This document shows positions 34,526 through 46,140 of a stretch of DNA of 64,000 nt, piece by piece. The translations under genes were made by a program, and so were the position numbers. Origin of the DNA: Zantedeschia hybrid cultivar (taxonomy: Eukaryota; Streptophyta; Magnoliopsida; Alismatales; Araceae); contig JARZZO010000011.1 in assembly GCA_030544215.1 (NCBI GenBank), positions 41,321,001-41,385,000 on the forward strand. The letters run 5' to 3'. Position 1 is the stretch's first letter; every line of letters begins with the position of its first letter. The notes beneath the pieces are model-generated. The model ran no database searches and had not been told where the DNA came from. It saw only the letters and a list, made by a program, of their open reading frames with translations.

Positions 34526-37500
34526 ATGATGATATCCGGAGGACCGGGGGAGGGGCCGAGGCGTCGTCGGCTCAGCACTTCAACAGTAGCAGCGGTCGAT
34601 GTCGAGCCGAAGCAGTCTCGTCAGGAAGAAATTACCTTCGGCCAAGAGGATCTGACTGACATTCAGATTCCTCAAGACGACGCCCTCGTTGTAAATGCTG
34701 TAATAAATAGCTACGATGTTCATCGTATTTTTGTCGATAATGGAAGTGCCCCAAATGTATTATTTTACGATTGTTTTGCAAAGATGGGCTTGAACGAGGC
34801 TGACATGAAGCCTCACCGGGGGCCTCTATTCGGTTTTAATGGTTCGCCCTGCCGAGTAGAGGGCATCATTCGGCTCCCTGTAAATATAGGCTCGGCTCCT
34901 CGGCAGCTGACCGTCGAAACGGATTTTGCCGTTGTCAAGGTCGATTCAGCCTACAACACCATCTTTGGCTGAAGGCTAATCGGCGGAATCGGAGCTATAC
35001 CCTCGTCCTTCCACCAAAAGCTGAAATTCCACACCAGTCATGGAATCGGTGAAGTTAAGGGGAATCAAGAAGCAGCTCGGTAGTGTTATATGATTTCGGT
35101 TAAAGGGAAGGCTGCGGCCGAATCCCTGCCAATCGAATCTTCGGCCGAAGCATCTCTAGGAGAGGAACTTATCGCCATCCCGGTTCCGGGAGGAGAAGGT
35201 CGGACTCTTATGATAGGCTCTGGCCTAGAGAAGGTTGAGGCCGAAAGACTTGCTGAATTCTTAAAAGAAAACCTCGACGTCTTCGCCTGGTCTCCTGCAG
35301 ACATGCCCGGAGTCGACCCGGAGATAGCGGAGCATCGGCTGCATGTCGATCCCAACCAGCTCCCGATCAAGCAGAAACGACGCACCTTCAATCTGGAGAG
35401 AAGGGCGGCCATCCAAACCGAAGTACAAAAGGGGCTGGATGCGGGGCACCTCCGAGAAGCGCACCATCCTGACTGGATCGCCAATGTGGTAATGGTGCCC
35501 AAGAAAGATGGCAAGTGGCGGATGTGTGTGGACTTCACCAACCTCAACAAAGCCTGTCCGGATAGCTTCCCGCTGCCTCAGATAGATCAGGTGGTGGACG
35601 CAACCTCCGGCCACGAGCTACTTAGCTTCCTCGACGCTTACTCAGGCTACCATCAGATCCGAATGCATCCGGAGGATGAAACCAAGACCAGCTTCACAAT
35701 TGATCTCGGTCTATACTGCTATTAGATCCGAATGCATCCGGAGGATGAAACCAAGACCAGCTTCACAATTGATCTCGGTCTATACTGCTATACCCGGATG
35801 CCCTTCGGCTTGAAGAATGCCGGAGCAACATATCAACGCCTCGTCAACAGAATATTTGCTCCACAGCTCGGCCACAACATGGAAGTCTACATCGACGACA
35901 TGCTGGTAAAAAGCCACGTCGCTGCAGACCATCTGGCTGACTTGGCCGAGACGTTCTCTGCTTTGCGCAAATGTAAAATGAAGCTAAATCCAGCTAAGTG
36001 CGCCTTCGGCGTGGCCTCCGGAAAGTTTCTCGGCTATATGGTCACTCGCCGAGGGGTGGAAGCTAATCCCGCGAAGGTCTCGGCTATCATTCAAATGCGC
36101 CCTCCGGCCAACGTCCGAGAGGTCCAAAAGCTGAACGGAAGAATTGCCGCCTTAAGCCGCTTCATGTCAAGGGCAGCGGATTACTGCTTTCCTTTCTTCA
36201 AACTATTGAAGAAGACCAATAGCTTTTCCTAGACTGATGAGTGCCAATCGGCCTTCGAGCAGCTGAAGGTCTATCTCTCCAATGTTCCCGTCCTGTCCAA
36301 GCCGGTCCATGGAGAGCCGCTATTTCTCTACCTCACAGTATCTGAAACAGCTGTCAGTGCCGTCCTCATCCGGGAGCAAGATGGTATTCAGAAGCCTGTC
36401 TACTATATAAGCCGAGCCCTCCAAGGAGCAGAGCTTCGGTACCTTGCTCTTGAGAAACTAGCTTTAGCACTCGTCTCATCCGCAAGAATGCTCCGGCCTT
36501 ACTTCCTTGCTCATTCAATAAAGGTTTTCACTGATCAGCCTTTGAGGCAAGTCCTCTCCCGGCCAGAGGTATCCGGTAGGCTGGCAAAATGGGCCATCGA
36601 ACTGGGAGAGTTCGATGTCTCTTACGGGCTGCGGACGGCAATAAAGGCTCAAGCTTTGGCTAATTTCATCGCCGAGCTCACACCCGAAGCTTCCTCGGCC
36701 ACTCGGCCGGAAGTCATGACTACACCCGAGGCCGAAAGCACTTCGGTTCCTCCACCTTCAGCGGACGAGTGGCAACTCTATGTCGATGGGTCCGCATGCT
36801 CTATGGGTAGCGGCGCCGGATGGATCCTGGCGTCTCCGGAAGGGGTCATCACGGAGTATGCGCTGCGCTTCTCCTTCCCCGCTACCAACAACGCCGCTGA
36901 ATACGAAGCCCTCATCTCCGGCCTTCGGGCCGCTAGAAAGCTCGGCGCGCAGAACATAAAGGCATTCAGCGACTCTCAGCTAATCGCTAGTCAAGTTACC
37001 GGGGAGTACGAGGCACGGGATGCAATAATGACGTCCTATCTCCAGGTAACCCGCAAGATCCTTCCTCAATTCAAGTCATATGAAATTGTGCGAATCCCTC
37101 GGGCCGAAAACGCTAGAGCCGATGCTCTTTCCCGGCTAGCGTCGACTCAAGACGGGGGAGGAGGCCGAATGATCCTCATAGAAGAACTGGCCGAGCCAAG
37201 TCTCGAAGAATCCGAGGTCATGCAAGTGAATGAATCCGAAGCAGAGACCTGGATGACTCCCCTAGTCACTTTCCTCCTTCGAGGAGAAGTCCCGTCCGTT
37301 CCAAAGGAAGCAAGACACGTTTGGCAGCGCTCTTCCCACTTCCTCCTCCTGGACGGGCTATTATATAAAAAATCCTTCGGCCGACCACTCTTGCGATGCC
37401 TCGGCCCGGCCGAAGCTGATTATGCACTTAGGGAGGTACATGAAGGGGTCTGCAGAGCACACACAGGAGGAAGGGCCTTGGCTCATAAACTCTTAAGGCA

Positions 37501-38192
37501 GGGATACTGGTGGCCGACGCTCCGAGAGGACGCGACCGCCCTCGTCCGCCGCTGCGATCAATGCCAGAAGTTCAGCTCCCTCATCCACCAGTCAGCAACC
37601 CTACTAACTCCTCTATCAGACCCCTGGCCTTTCGCTCAGTGGGGAATTGACCTCCTGGGGCCCTTTCCCGTCGCCACCGGCCAGAGGAAGTTCCTTATTG
37701 TGGCGGTGGGTGAAAGAGCTGCCGAGCGTTCTGTGGGCTTATCGGACTACGAGCCGAACCCCAACTGGCGAAACCCCGTTCCGCATAGCTTATGGGGTAG
37801 AAGCCGTCATTCCTATCGAAGTCAGCCTTCCCTTGCCGAGAGTTCTCACTCATAATCCGGAAACCAATGAGGAAGCCCTAAAAGATCATCTTGATCTTAT
37901 AGAAGAAACAAAGGATCAAGCTCGCATTCGGCTGGCGACTTATCAGCAGCGCATGGCAAGATACCACAACACTCGAGTGAAGCCCCGAAGCTTTGAAGCC
38001 GGGAGCCTCGTGTTAAGGAATGCTCACGAATTTAAGCCAGCCGAAGCCGCGGGGAAGCTTTCTCCCTACTGGGAAGGACCTTATCGCGTAAGGGAAGTAA
38101 TCCGACGAGGTGCTTATCAGTTGGAAACCCTTTCGGGCCAACCTCTCCCTCGTACTTGGAATGTGGAACGCCTTCGGCGCTACTTCATGTAA
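34526..38192 (+). pseudogene. pol: Tat-2 pol, with RT duplication and integrase core deletion
   Basis: Protease has FVDNGSAPNVLF near 34735. RT begins near 35400 and shows VYIDDML near 35885. A 69-bp segment is repeated in tandem (35655-35723, 35724-35792) and introduces a TAG. RNase H is near 36330-36600, and the second RNase H (YVDGSACSMGSGAG) near 36780-37060. Integrase keeps the zinc-binding CDQCQ and IDLLG, then jumps from LIVAV (about 37705) to the segment equivalent to WVEELP. About 290 bp present in Tat-1 are missing, including the second Asp and the Glu. Other stops: about 34970 (TGA for CGA) and 36230 (TAG for TGG). Integration activity must be lost. Confidence 0.9.
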
Positions 38193-38259
38193 GTTATTTC
38201 CTCCGGAATTTAGCCGAAAGGCATGAATAAAATTCTTTTTTGAAATATCATGTCCGACA

Positions 38260-39590
38260 TTATTTTCTAAGTCCGTGTAAACTGTACCGGGAGTGGCTTC
38301 GGCCATGCAAACTGTATCGGGAGCGGCATGGTTTCCTAAGTCTGTGTAAACCGTACCGGGAGTGGCTTCGGCCATGCAAAACGTATCGGGAGCGGCATTT
38401 AGCATGATTTTCTAAGTCCGTGTAAACCGTACCGGGAGTGGCTTCAGCCATGCAAACCGTATCGGGAGCGGCATGGTTTTCTAAGTCCGTGCAAACCGTA
38501 CCGGGAGTGGCTTCGGCCGTGCAAACCGTACCGGGAGTGGCTTCGGCCATGCAAACCGTATCGGGAGCGGCATTCAGCATGGTTTTCTAAGTCCGTGCAA
38601 ACCGTACCGGGAGTGGCTTCGGCCATGCAAACCGTATTGGGAGCGGCATGGTTTTCTAAGTCCGTGCAAACCGTACCGGGAGTGGCTTCGGCCATGCAAA
38701 CCGTATCGGGAGCGGCATTCGGCATGTTTTTCTAAGTCCGTCTAAACCGTACCGGGAGTGGCTTCGGCCATGCAAATCGTATCAGGAGCGGCATGGTTTT
38801 CTAAGTCCGTGCAAACCGTACCGGGAGTGGCTTCGGCAATGCAAACCATATCGGGAGCGGCATGGTTTTCTAAGTCCGTGCAAACCGTATCGGGAGTGCC
38901 TTCGGCCATGCAAACCGTATCGGGAGCGGCATTCGGCATGGTTTTCTAAGTCCGTGTAAACTGTACCGGGAGTGGCTTCGGCCATGCAAACCGTATCGGG
39001 AGCGGCATGGTTTTCTAAGTCCGTGTAAACCGTACCGGGAGTGGCTTCGGCCATGCAAACCGTATCGGTCGCGGCATGGTTTTCTAAGTCCGTGCAAACC
39101 GTACCGGGAGTGGCTTCGGCCATGCAAACCGTATCGGGAGCGGCATTCAGCATGGTTTTCTAAGTCCGTGTAAACCGTACCGGGAGTGGCTTCGGCCATG
39201 CAAACCGTATCGGGAGCGGCATGGTTTTCTAAGTCCGTGCATACCATACCGGGAGTGGCTTCAGCCATGCAAACCGTATCGAGAGCGGCATGGTTTTCTA
39301 AGTCCGTGCAAACCGTACCGGGAGTGGCTTCGGCCATACAAATCGTATCGGGAGCGGCATTCGGCATGGTTTTCTAAGTCCGTGTAAACCGTACCGGGAG
39401 TGGCTTCGGCCATGCAAACCGTATCAGGAACGGCATGGTTTTCTAAGTCCGTGCAAACCGTACCGGGAGTGGGTTCGGCCATGCAAACCGTATCGGGAGC
39501 GGCATTATTCTCCAAGTCCATATAATCCGTCCGGAAGTGGCTTCGGCCATACGAACCGTATCGGAAGCAACATGGCCTCGACCACAAGGA
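38260..39590 (+). repeat. 69-bp minisatellite between converging Tat-2 genes (about 19 units)
   Basis: Same family as 3780-4312, in reverse orientation relative to the window. The unit holds GTACCGGGAGTGGCTTCGGC and TATCGGGAGCGGC, and some units carry an extra ATTCGGCATG or ATTCAGCATG insert of about 12 bp. It fills the gap between integrase (38192) and the 3' end of the antisense gene (39745). ORFs through it on both strands are translated repeat and not genes. Confidence 0.94.
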
Positions 39591-39744
39591 GAGCCAGACT
39601 CGGTCATTCATTCAGAGCACAGAGACAAATGTGAACAGAAGTAAAATACTTTTCATATATATATGAACAAGTACAAAATCGGCCATACTCCTGGCAGCAG
39701 CATTTCAAAAAAACAAAACACAAAAACCGGGACAAGCCCCTGTG

Positions 39745-42236
39745 CTAGCTTTTGGCATCATCGTCGTCTACATCAACGGGAACTTGGCCAGCAAATACAG
39801 GAGGAGAAGCTTCGACTGGAACTGGAACGGCCGCACCGCCCTCTGCAGGAGCCGGAGCTCTTTCGGCCTTAAGCTTTTCCCACCAGGCCAGAAGCTTGTC
39901 GCCCTCCTCGTCCGTGGGGTAGCCGATGCTGGTCAAGTCCGTGGCCGGACATGCCTTCTGTGCAATGGCCAGTCCCAAAGCAAATACGGACGAGGCGGCC
40001 TGGACCCGAGCCTCCATTATCTCCTCGGCATAATTTGGGCCGGCCTTATAGCTTGCCACGGCCGTGCAAGTAGCGTCTTCGGCTTCCTTAGCCTTGACCT
40101 CCAGATCCGCCTTCAGAGCCGAGACCTCCTCGGCATGCTGGAGATGCAATGCGGCGCACTCCTCGGCCTTGTCCTAGATCTCAACCTTAAGAAGTGCTAT
40201 TTCGGCTCGGGCCTTCTCTAGTTCTCTCTCGGCCTTCTCCCTCTCCTGTTCGGCCTTTATCTTGGCCTCAGAGGTAGTGCGGATCACCTCCTTCTGCTCT
40301 CCTAGCTCGGCCCGCATCCGAGCATTAGCTCCGACGAGAACATCGACATTCGCCCCCAGATCGCGCTGCACCGCCGCTACTTTTTCCCGAGGCCAGCTGA
40401 TCAGAAGCTCGGTCGATATCCAAGAGCTTCTGCTGAATGGCGGCCTGGCGGTGAGCAAGGGCCCCACACATAACCGCGGTCTGCGACAAGAAAGGAGAGA
40501 TAAGCCCGAGACAAAAGAAGGAAAGCAATGAATAAAGATAAGGACAAGGACTTTCTACCTGGACAGCGTACCGAACGCACTGAGAAGCTAAACCTTCTGA
40601 AGGAAGCTCCCTGATCTCGTCCCGGGCCATCGGCAGGGTCCAGCCACGGACAAGGCGCAGGCATGTCTGGCTATCCTCCAAACTCCCGTCCAAGAAGATC
40701 CCCACGTCCGGGTGCCAGGGCTCGTGCCCATAGTCTCGGGACATGTGAGTCCCGGCTGCCCCGAAGGGAAATGAAATACCCTACGTCTCGGCCCCTGCGG
40801 CCGAAGGAGAGTCGCCCCTCTGCGGTTCCGGGGGCGTCGAGAGTGGAGCACCACGCGCTGCGACCGGCCTCTTAGCCGCAGGGGCAGACTCCTTCTCGCC
40901 GGGATCATCCGCCCGGCCCCTCTTCGCAGGTCGGCCGCTCCCTTGGGCGACCGATTTCCCCTTCTACCGCTCTCTCTCGAGCGCAGCCGCAGCGGCACGA
41001 CCTTCAACCGAGGCCGCCGTCTGCCTTGTGATACGGGCACTCGGGGCCACAGCTCCTTCGGTCGCCCCTTCTTCCTCCGCCCGTGGCTAGGACGGCTGAG
41101 ACTGACCAGATCGCTTGGAGAGTCGGCTGAGTAGTCCCTGAAGTCCAGTCATCTCTGCGGGCAAAAAGAAAGAAGGGTAGCAACAATTTAAAACATACAA
41201 CTTCCTTCGACTCAAGCCCGACTCACCCTCGGCCGAGGTTTCGGAGCCCTCTTCAGTCGGAAGGACTTCGGCCGGAGACTCGACCGCTGCAGCTCCCTCG
41301 GCCAAGGCCTCGGAGCCCTCTTCGGTTGGAAGGGATTCGGCCGGAGACTCGACCGCAGCAGCTCCCTCGGCCTCTCCCGGAATACCTTCGAGAGGAAGAT
41401 AAGGGAAGACTCGAGGAGGAGGAGAGATGTCATACGGAGCATCGCCTTCCAGGAGGTGCACGACGTCGAGTTGCTCCGGGTTAAGGGAAGGCGGATCGGA
41501 GAGGCCCTCGGCCAAAGGCGCCCACTCAATAGGGAAGGGCCAAACGCTATGCTCCTTCTTCGGAAGGGTAACAAAGAAGAAGCCCTTCTTCCAGTTATGA
41601 ATGGACGAGGGCTTCCCAGAAAAAAATACCCCAGCCAAAGCGGGGGACGAAACTATACCAACAAGATTTCCCCTGCGGCTGAATCTTGAAGAGGTAGCGG
41701 AAGGCATTTACCGAGCGGGCGACATCAATATAAGAGTGCGCGGCCAAGAAAGTGTAGACGGTCCGCCAAGAGTTCGGAAAAAATTAGGACGTAGCCAGTC
41801 TATAGAAGCAAAGAAGTTTAATGACGAAGGAGCAAAGGGGGAGACGAAAGCCCGCCCAGAAGCTCTCTTCATAAATAGAGAAACTACCCGGACGGGCAGA
41901 GTTGGCCGTGGTATGCTTCCCGGGCCGAACGGGAGTCATCCAGGACAGAAACTGGTAGTAATGATAGATGACCTTGAGGGTGTCAACATCAATGGTACTA
42001 ACTACATCCGAAACCCTCTCGGCCGGGCGACGACCGGAGGTAGAAGGTTCGGCAACTGCCGGAACTGCCTCGGCTTCCTCAGCTTGAGACATCCCAGCCT
42101 CTTCCACCGTAGCCGAAGCAAAGGAAGGGGAAGAAAAGGGAGATGATAAGGAAGACTCGGGAGGTCTGGACGAGGAGCAGGAAGAACCTCCCTCGGCCGA
42201 AAAGCTACTTTCGACCGAGGTAGAGCTACTGGACAT
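39745..42236 (-). pseudogene. Tat-2 antisense extra gene (aORF), three exons
   Basis: Counterpart of the Tat-1 gene at 1122-3613. Start ATG 42236; predicted exons 42236-41227, 41154-40559 and 40480-39745 on the minus strand. Introns have GTGAGT...GCAG and GTAGAA...GCAG ends; the second is 78 bp, a multiple of three, and has no stop, so it could be retained. Exon 1 carries the Ser-rich start and the PF04195-like region, exon 3 the coiled coil, ending in an acidic DDDDAKS. Breaks: a stop near 41784, a frame change near 41640, TAGs in exon 2 (one shared with Tat-1, others near 40970 and 40790). Its function is unknown. Confidence 0.72.
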
Positions 42237-42501
42237 GTATCAACAGAGTGGAGAAAGAGAATTGAGGCTTACCCTCAAAGAAAATCTCCCCGACTGCTAA
42301 TAGCCTCTCCGACTATGGAAACTTCCCCGGCGACGGCTTCCGGCGACAAAAAGCTCCCCGGCAACGGACAGGACACCCTTGCACGACCTCGATGGCTCAT
42401 TCTCCGCCGGCGAAAGCAAGGAACTTGGGAGCGGATCGCAGGGAAGCATAGACGCCAGGAGAAGAAGAAAGTGGAACAGTGCCCAGGGGTAGAGGGGCTC
42501 C

Positions 42502-42510
42502 TATTTATAG
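42502..42510 (-). promoter_or_regulatory. TATA box of the Tat-2 antisense gene
   Basis: The minus strand reads CTATAAATAGG about 265 bp before the ATG at 42236. Position and flanks match the box at 850-858 in Tat-1. Confidence 0.6.
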
Positions 42511-43177
42511 GGAAGATTGAAGGCATTCCGCGCCGGATCAACGGCCGAGATCTTCCCCCTCTTCGGCGCCACTCTGCTCGGATGCGTGACACGCATCCCG
42601 TCCTTCGGCATGATGACGGGCGGGCTGCCGGATCGAGAGAAGGCAATCAACGACCGGGAGCGGCCTGACCCTTCGGCTGTCCATCCGGATGGTCGCCACG
42701 TGTCCCGATCCTCTTGCCGAAAACAATAGAGGCAGCGATCCAAGTGAAATCTTGGGCAGAGAGCCGAAGTGACCCGCGATCCGCGTGATCGCTGTTAACG
42801 GCCAGGATCTTTTTGTGCTTTCGGCAAGATGGCCAGATGTGCGACACGTGTCCTGTGTTTCTCACGACACGACCGCTCAGACGGGAAGCTCGAGGTCTTT
42901 TCCGTCCTTTTTTCAGGAGTCCTGATACATTCAGAAAACTCGTCCCTTTGTAACCGAGGACGAAGGCATCCTTCGTTAAGTCTCTGCCTAAGACGAAGGT
43001 ACCAATAATGAGGTCCTGGCCTAAGAGGAGGCTGATTGTCACCAGCCCTCGGCCGACCAAAGAGTTCCTTTCTATAACGAAGCAGAGCAAAGGTTTCAGA
43101 CGAAGGACCTGCCGTGTTATCTTTCCAAAAAAGGCTTCGGACTTTACTCTCGCCATCTCATAAAAATGAGGACGACA

Positions 43178-43193
43178 AGAGTGGGGGGCTATG
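43178..43193 (+). promoter_or_regulatory. Tat-2 polypurine tract
   Basis: AGAGTGGGGGGCTATG ends exactly at the 3' LTR start (43194) and equals the Tat-1 tract. Confidence 0.88.
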
Positions 43194-44315
43194 TGATGTG
43201 GTAGAATCCGATTCGGCCCATTAAAACAAGCCCAACACTGAGATCAGTCCAAACAACAGCAGTAAAAGGCCCACTGGCAGCCTTCGGCCCATTAGTGGCC
43301 TAGCAGCCCTCGGCCCAGTAAGCAACCCAGTGGTCTTCGGCCCGACAGCGGCCCAACAAACCTTCGGCCTGTCAGCGGCCCAACAAACCTTCGGCCCGTC
43401 AGCTGCCCAACAAACCTTCGGCCCGTCAGTGGCCCAACAAACCTTCGGCCCGTCAGCAGCCCAACAAACCTTCGGCCCGTCAGCGGCCCAACAACCTTCG
43501 GCCCGTCAGCGGCCCAACAGACTTCGGCCCATCAGCGGCCCTCGGCCCAGTAGGCTTCAGCCCACCAAGCGGCATCAGGCCCATCAGAGGCCCAACCCCC
43601 TTCGGCCCAATAGCCGTATCCAGCCCACTCCGGTGGGAGGGTTAGGCGCTATGGCGGTTTATCAGTAAACCAAAACATAGTCCTATATCGGTTGCCACCA
43701 CTAAGCAACCTCTATCCTCCGCTATAAATACACGGCTATTTACTACCAAAGGTATGTCTTCTCGACCCAAGGACTACAGTCCAAAAAGCATTAAAGCTAT
43801 TTCTTTTTTCCTGACTTCTGAATCGAATCTTCTTCAGAAGCTAATTTAGCCGTCGGAGGGGGTTCTTTAGGGCCGAAGCCCGGGACTCCTACTGACCGGT
43901 TCTTCTTCTTCTCTTCCTCCTTCTGCAGGGGCTTCGGTTTGAATCTTCGCCGACCTCTCCGAGTCGGTCTCGGCCGCCGACCTCGGGTCTTCTCCCTCCG
44001 GTCTCGATGCCTTTCGCCGGCTTGTCCGCCTCGCCTGAAGGAGCCTCGGCCACGCCTTTTGCCGGCTGGTCCGCCTCACCCGAAGGAGCCTCGGCCTCGC
44101 CCTGCGACAGCTGGCCCGCATCGTCCGAGGGAGTCTCGGTTTCGCTTCCTGCGAGCCCTCGCCCGGGCCCCTCTCGGCTTCGGATCCTCGTCCCCGTTTC
44201 CGCCCTCGCCTTGTTTCGGATCCCCGTCGGTCCTCTTCACCGATCCAATCCAGCTTCGGGTCCCATCTTCGGATTCCAGTCTCGGAATCCGATCGTGATA
44301 GCTTCGGCTACATCA
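43194..44315 (+). repeat. Tat-2 3' LTR with 27-bp tandem repeat
   Basis: The 1122-bp LTR starts TGATGTGG (one base off the 5' copy's TGATGAGG) and ends CTACATCA. The 27-bp array is at about 43340-43540 and TATAAATA at 43723-43730. Differences from the 5' LTR are few and lie mostly in the repeat array. Confidence 0.94.
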
Positions 44316-44933
44316 ATCCCCAAACCAGTGGCCAAGTGGAAGTTTCCAATAGAGAGATTAAGAATATTCTGCAAAAGTCCATTAGGCCTGATAGAAAAGA
44401 TTGGTCTGAAAGATTGATGATGCCTTATGGGCCTATCAGACCGCTTACAAAACTCCTATTGGCATGTCTCCTTATCGCATGGTTTTTGGAAAAGCGTGTC
44501 ACCTTCCGGTGGAATTGGAACATAGAGCATATTGGGCCATTAAACAAGTCAATTTGGACCTTGCCCAAGCTGGTTCCCACCGAACCTTAAACTAAGTGAG
44601 CAAGAAGAGTTGCGCAACGAGGCCTATGAAAATTTAAAGATTTATAATGCCAAAACTAAAGCTTTCTATGATAAATATATTGTGAGAAAATCTTTTCTTC
44701 CAAATCAGAAAGTTTGGCTATTTAACTCTAGGCTTCGCCTATTTCCAGGAAAACTGAAATCCATATGGGATGGACCGTTCGTGGTTGTTAAAGCCTTCGA
44801 TCATGGGGCTGTTAAAATTCTAAATCCTAAGAGTGGGAACACTTTCACCGTTAATGGTCAACGGTTGAAACCTTTTATTGAAAACCTTCAAAATGAGCCA
44901 CCAGAATCCATAGAACTGAGTGATCCACAATAA
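44316..44933 (+). pseudogene. pol: Athila pol, second part: integrase Glu region and C-terminal domain
   Basis: This continues the Athila integrase directly after the Tat-2 target duplication. The catalytic Glu is in SGQVEV near 44325-44345. Frameshifts follow (about 44420-44600). The C-terminal domain is open at 44610-44933 (FPGKLKSIWDGPF near 44745, LKPF near 44865). Together with 29437-31720 it makes a complete integrase order, split only by the nested element. Confidence 0.87.
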
Positions 44934-46140
44934 CTGAACTTCCGTCTGGCTGAAGACGATAAACTTAGCGCTTGTCGGGAGGCGACCCAATATCTTTAGT
45001 TCAACTTTTGTTTTCTTTTCATTTTTTTTTAGGTTTGTAAGCAGCAATCGGCTTTGGTAAAGTCGCATCCTCCTCATTAAAGGTTGTTTCTCCCCTTCAC
45101 AATTCTCTTATGGCTAGCATGTTTTTCATATCCTTTATGCCATTGAGGACAATGTCAATCAAGTTGGGGGTGGGACAATCAATTTAATATGCATTTATTT
45201 GAAAATCTTTTGAAGAACACTGATATCTTTCACTGAAAAATGATCAAAATTTTAAAATTTATTTCAAAAGCTTCTTTTCACATCCTATGAAAAATGAATG
45301 AAATCATGTTTCATTAAGTAAATCTTAAACAAATCAGTTTTTTGTTAGTCACATTGGTTAAAGAGCCTTTAAAGTTTAAAATATCCCACTTCACAAAAAT
45401 CCACGACAGGATAATTTTCACACACACACAACAACTTAGAATGAATGAAAAATCTTAAAAGTATAGAATTATTAGAATTAGCCTTAAGGATAGGACTACT
45501 TATTCCAATTTTTCTTTTTGGTTGAACGAAAGGAATGTTAGGATTCGTAATAGGGGACTGTCCCACTCAGCACTCTAAAGAGGCAGTCATTTAAAATGGA
45601 CAGCTATAAACACTTAAGGTAATAAAAGGTGTTAAAAGAGCTAAAGGAAGGTAGGTGGCAAAAAGTACGCACCTCCCCTCAAGCAAAGTAATGAGAGTAA
45701 CATAAAGTAAGTACTCTCAAAGGCAATTGCGCAAATAAATGAAAAAAAAGCCGCGCTAAAAAGTCCATCATATCAGAAATATGACTAAGTCTTGAAAAGT
45801 GCTAAGTCGGGGTGGGAGCTGAAAAACGGTCCTCGCTGACTGATAGGGAAATCCTTTATTCTCTTCTCTTCTCCAGGTAGTCTTATCTAGAGGGTAGTAA
45901 AGGTAAGAATATAATAGAAAGGTCGGAAACGAGTTCTAAGCGTGTCAATAATTTGCATGCACAATCACCCGCCGTGAATCAAAATATTGTGGGATATGAA
46001 AACTTTAGCTTAACCAATCGGCTACCACTTAAATTATTTGTGATAGATAACTACAAATGAAGCATGATAATTCATTGTTTGTCCTAATTTTTCCCTTATT
46101 TGCATTGCTAAGGGACTAGCAATGAGTAAGTTGGGGGGTG
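44934..46140 (+). other. Athila 3' region, no env-like ORF
   Basis: About 1.2 kb of AT-rich DNA with no ORF over 70 aa showing a domain. AAGTTGGGGGTGGG near 45161 repeats the polypurine tract found next to the LTR (AGTAAGTTGGGGGGTG, 46125-46140). Many Athila elements carry an env-like gene in this interval; none is visible here. Confidence 0.7.
46125..46140 (+). promoter_or_regulatory. Athila polypurine tract
   Basis: AGTAAGTTGGGGGGTG ends at the first base before the 3' LTR (46141). Confidence 0.85.

Larger units (their letters stand above)
31721..44315 (+). mobile_element. Tat-2: Ty3/gypsy Tat-lineage element nested in Athila integrase
   Basis: A full-length 12.6-kb element with LTRs 31721-32849 and 43194-44315 and a perfect target duplication ATCCC (31716-31720, 44316-44320). 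It shares structure with Tat-1 but lies in the opposite orientation: gag-pol on the plus strand, minisatellite, then the extra gene on the minus strand. Its integrase core is deleted and RT holds a 69-bp tandem duplication, so it is not autonomous. The similar LTRs suggest it is younger than its host Athila. Confidence 0.95.

Noticed and set aside
44934..46140. Athila env-like gene
   Set aside because: No ORF with a signal peptide or membrane segments in the expected place.
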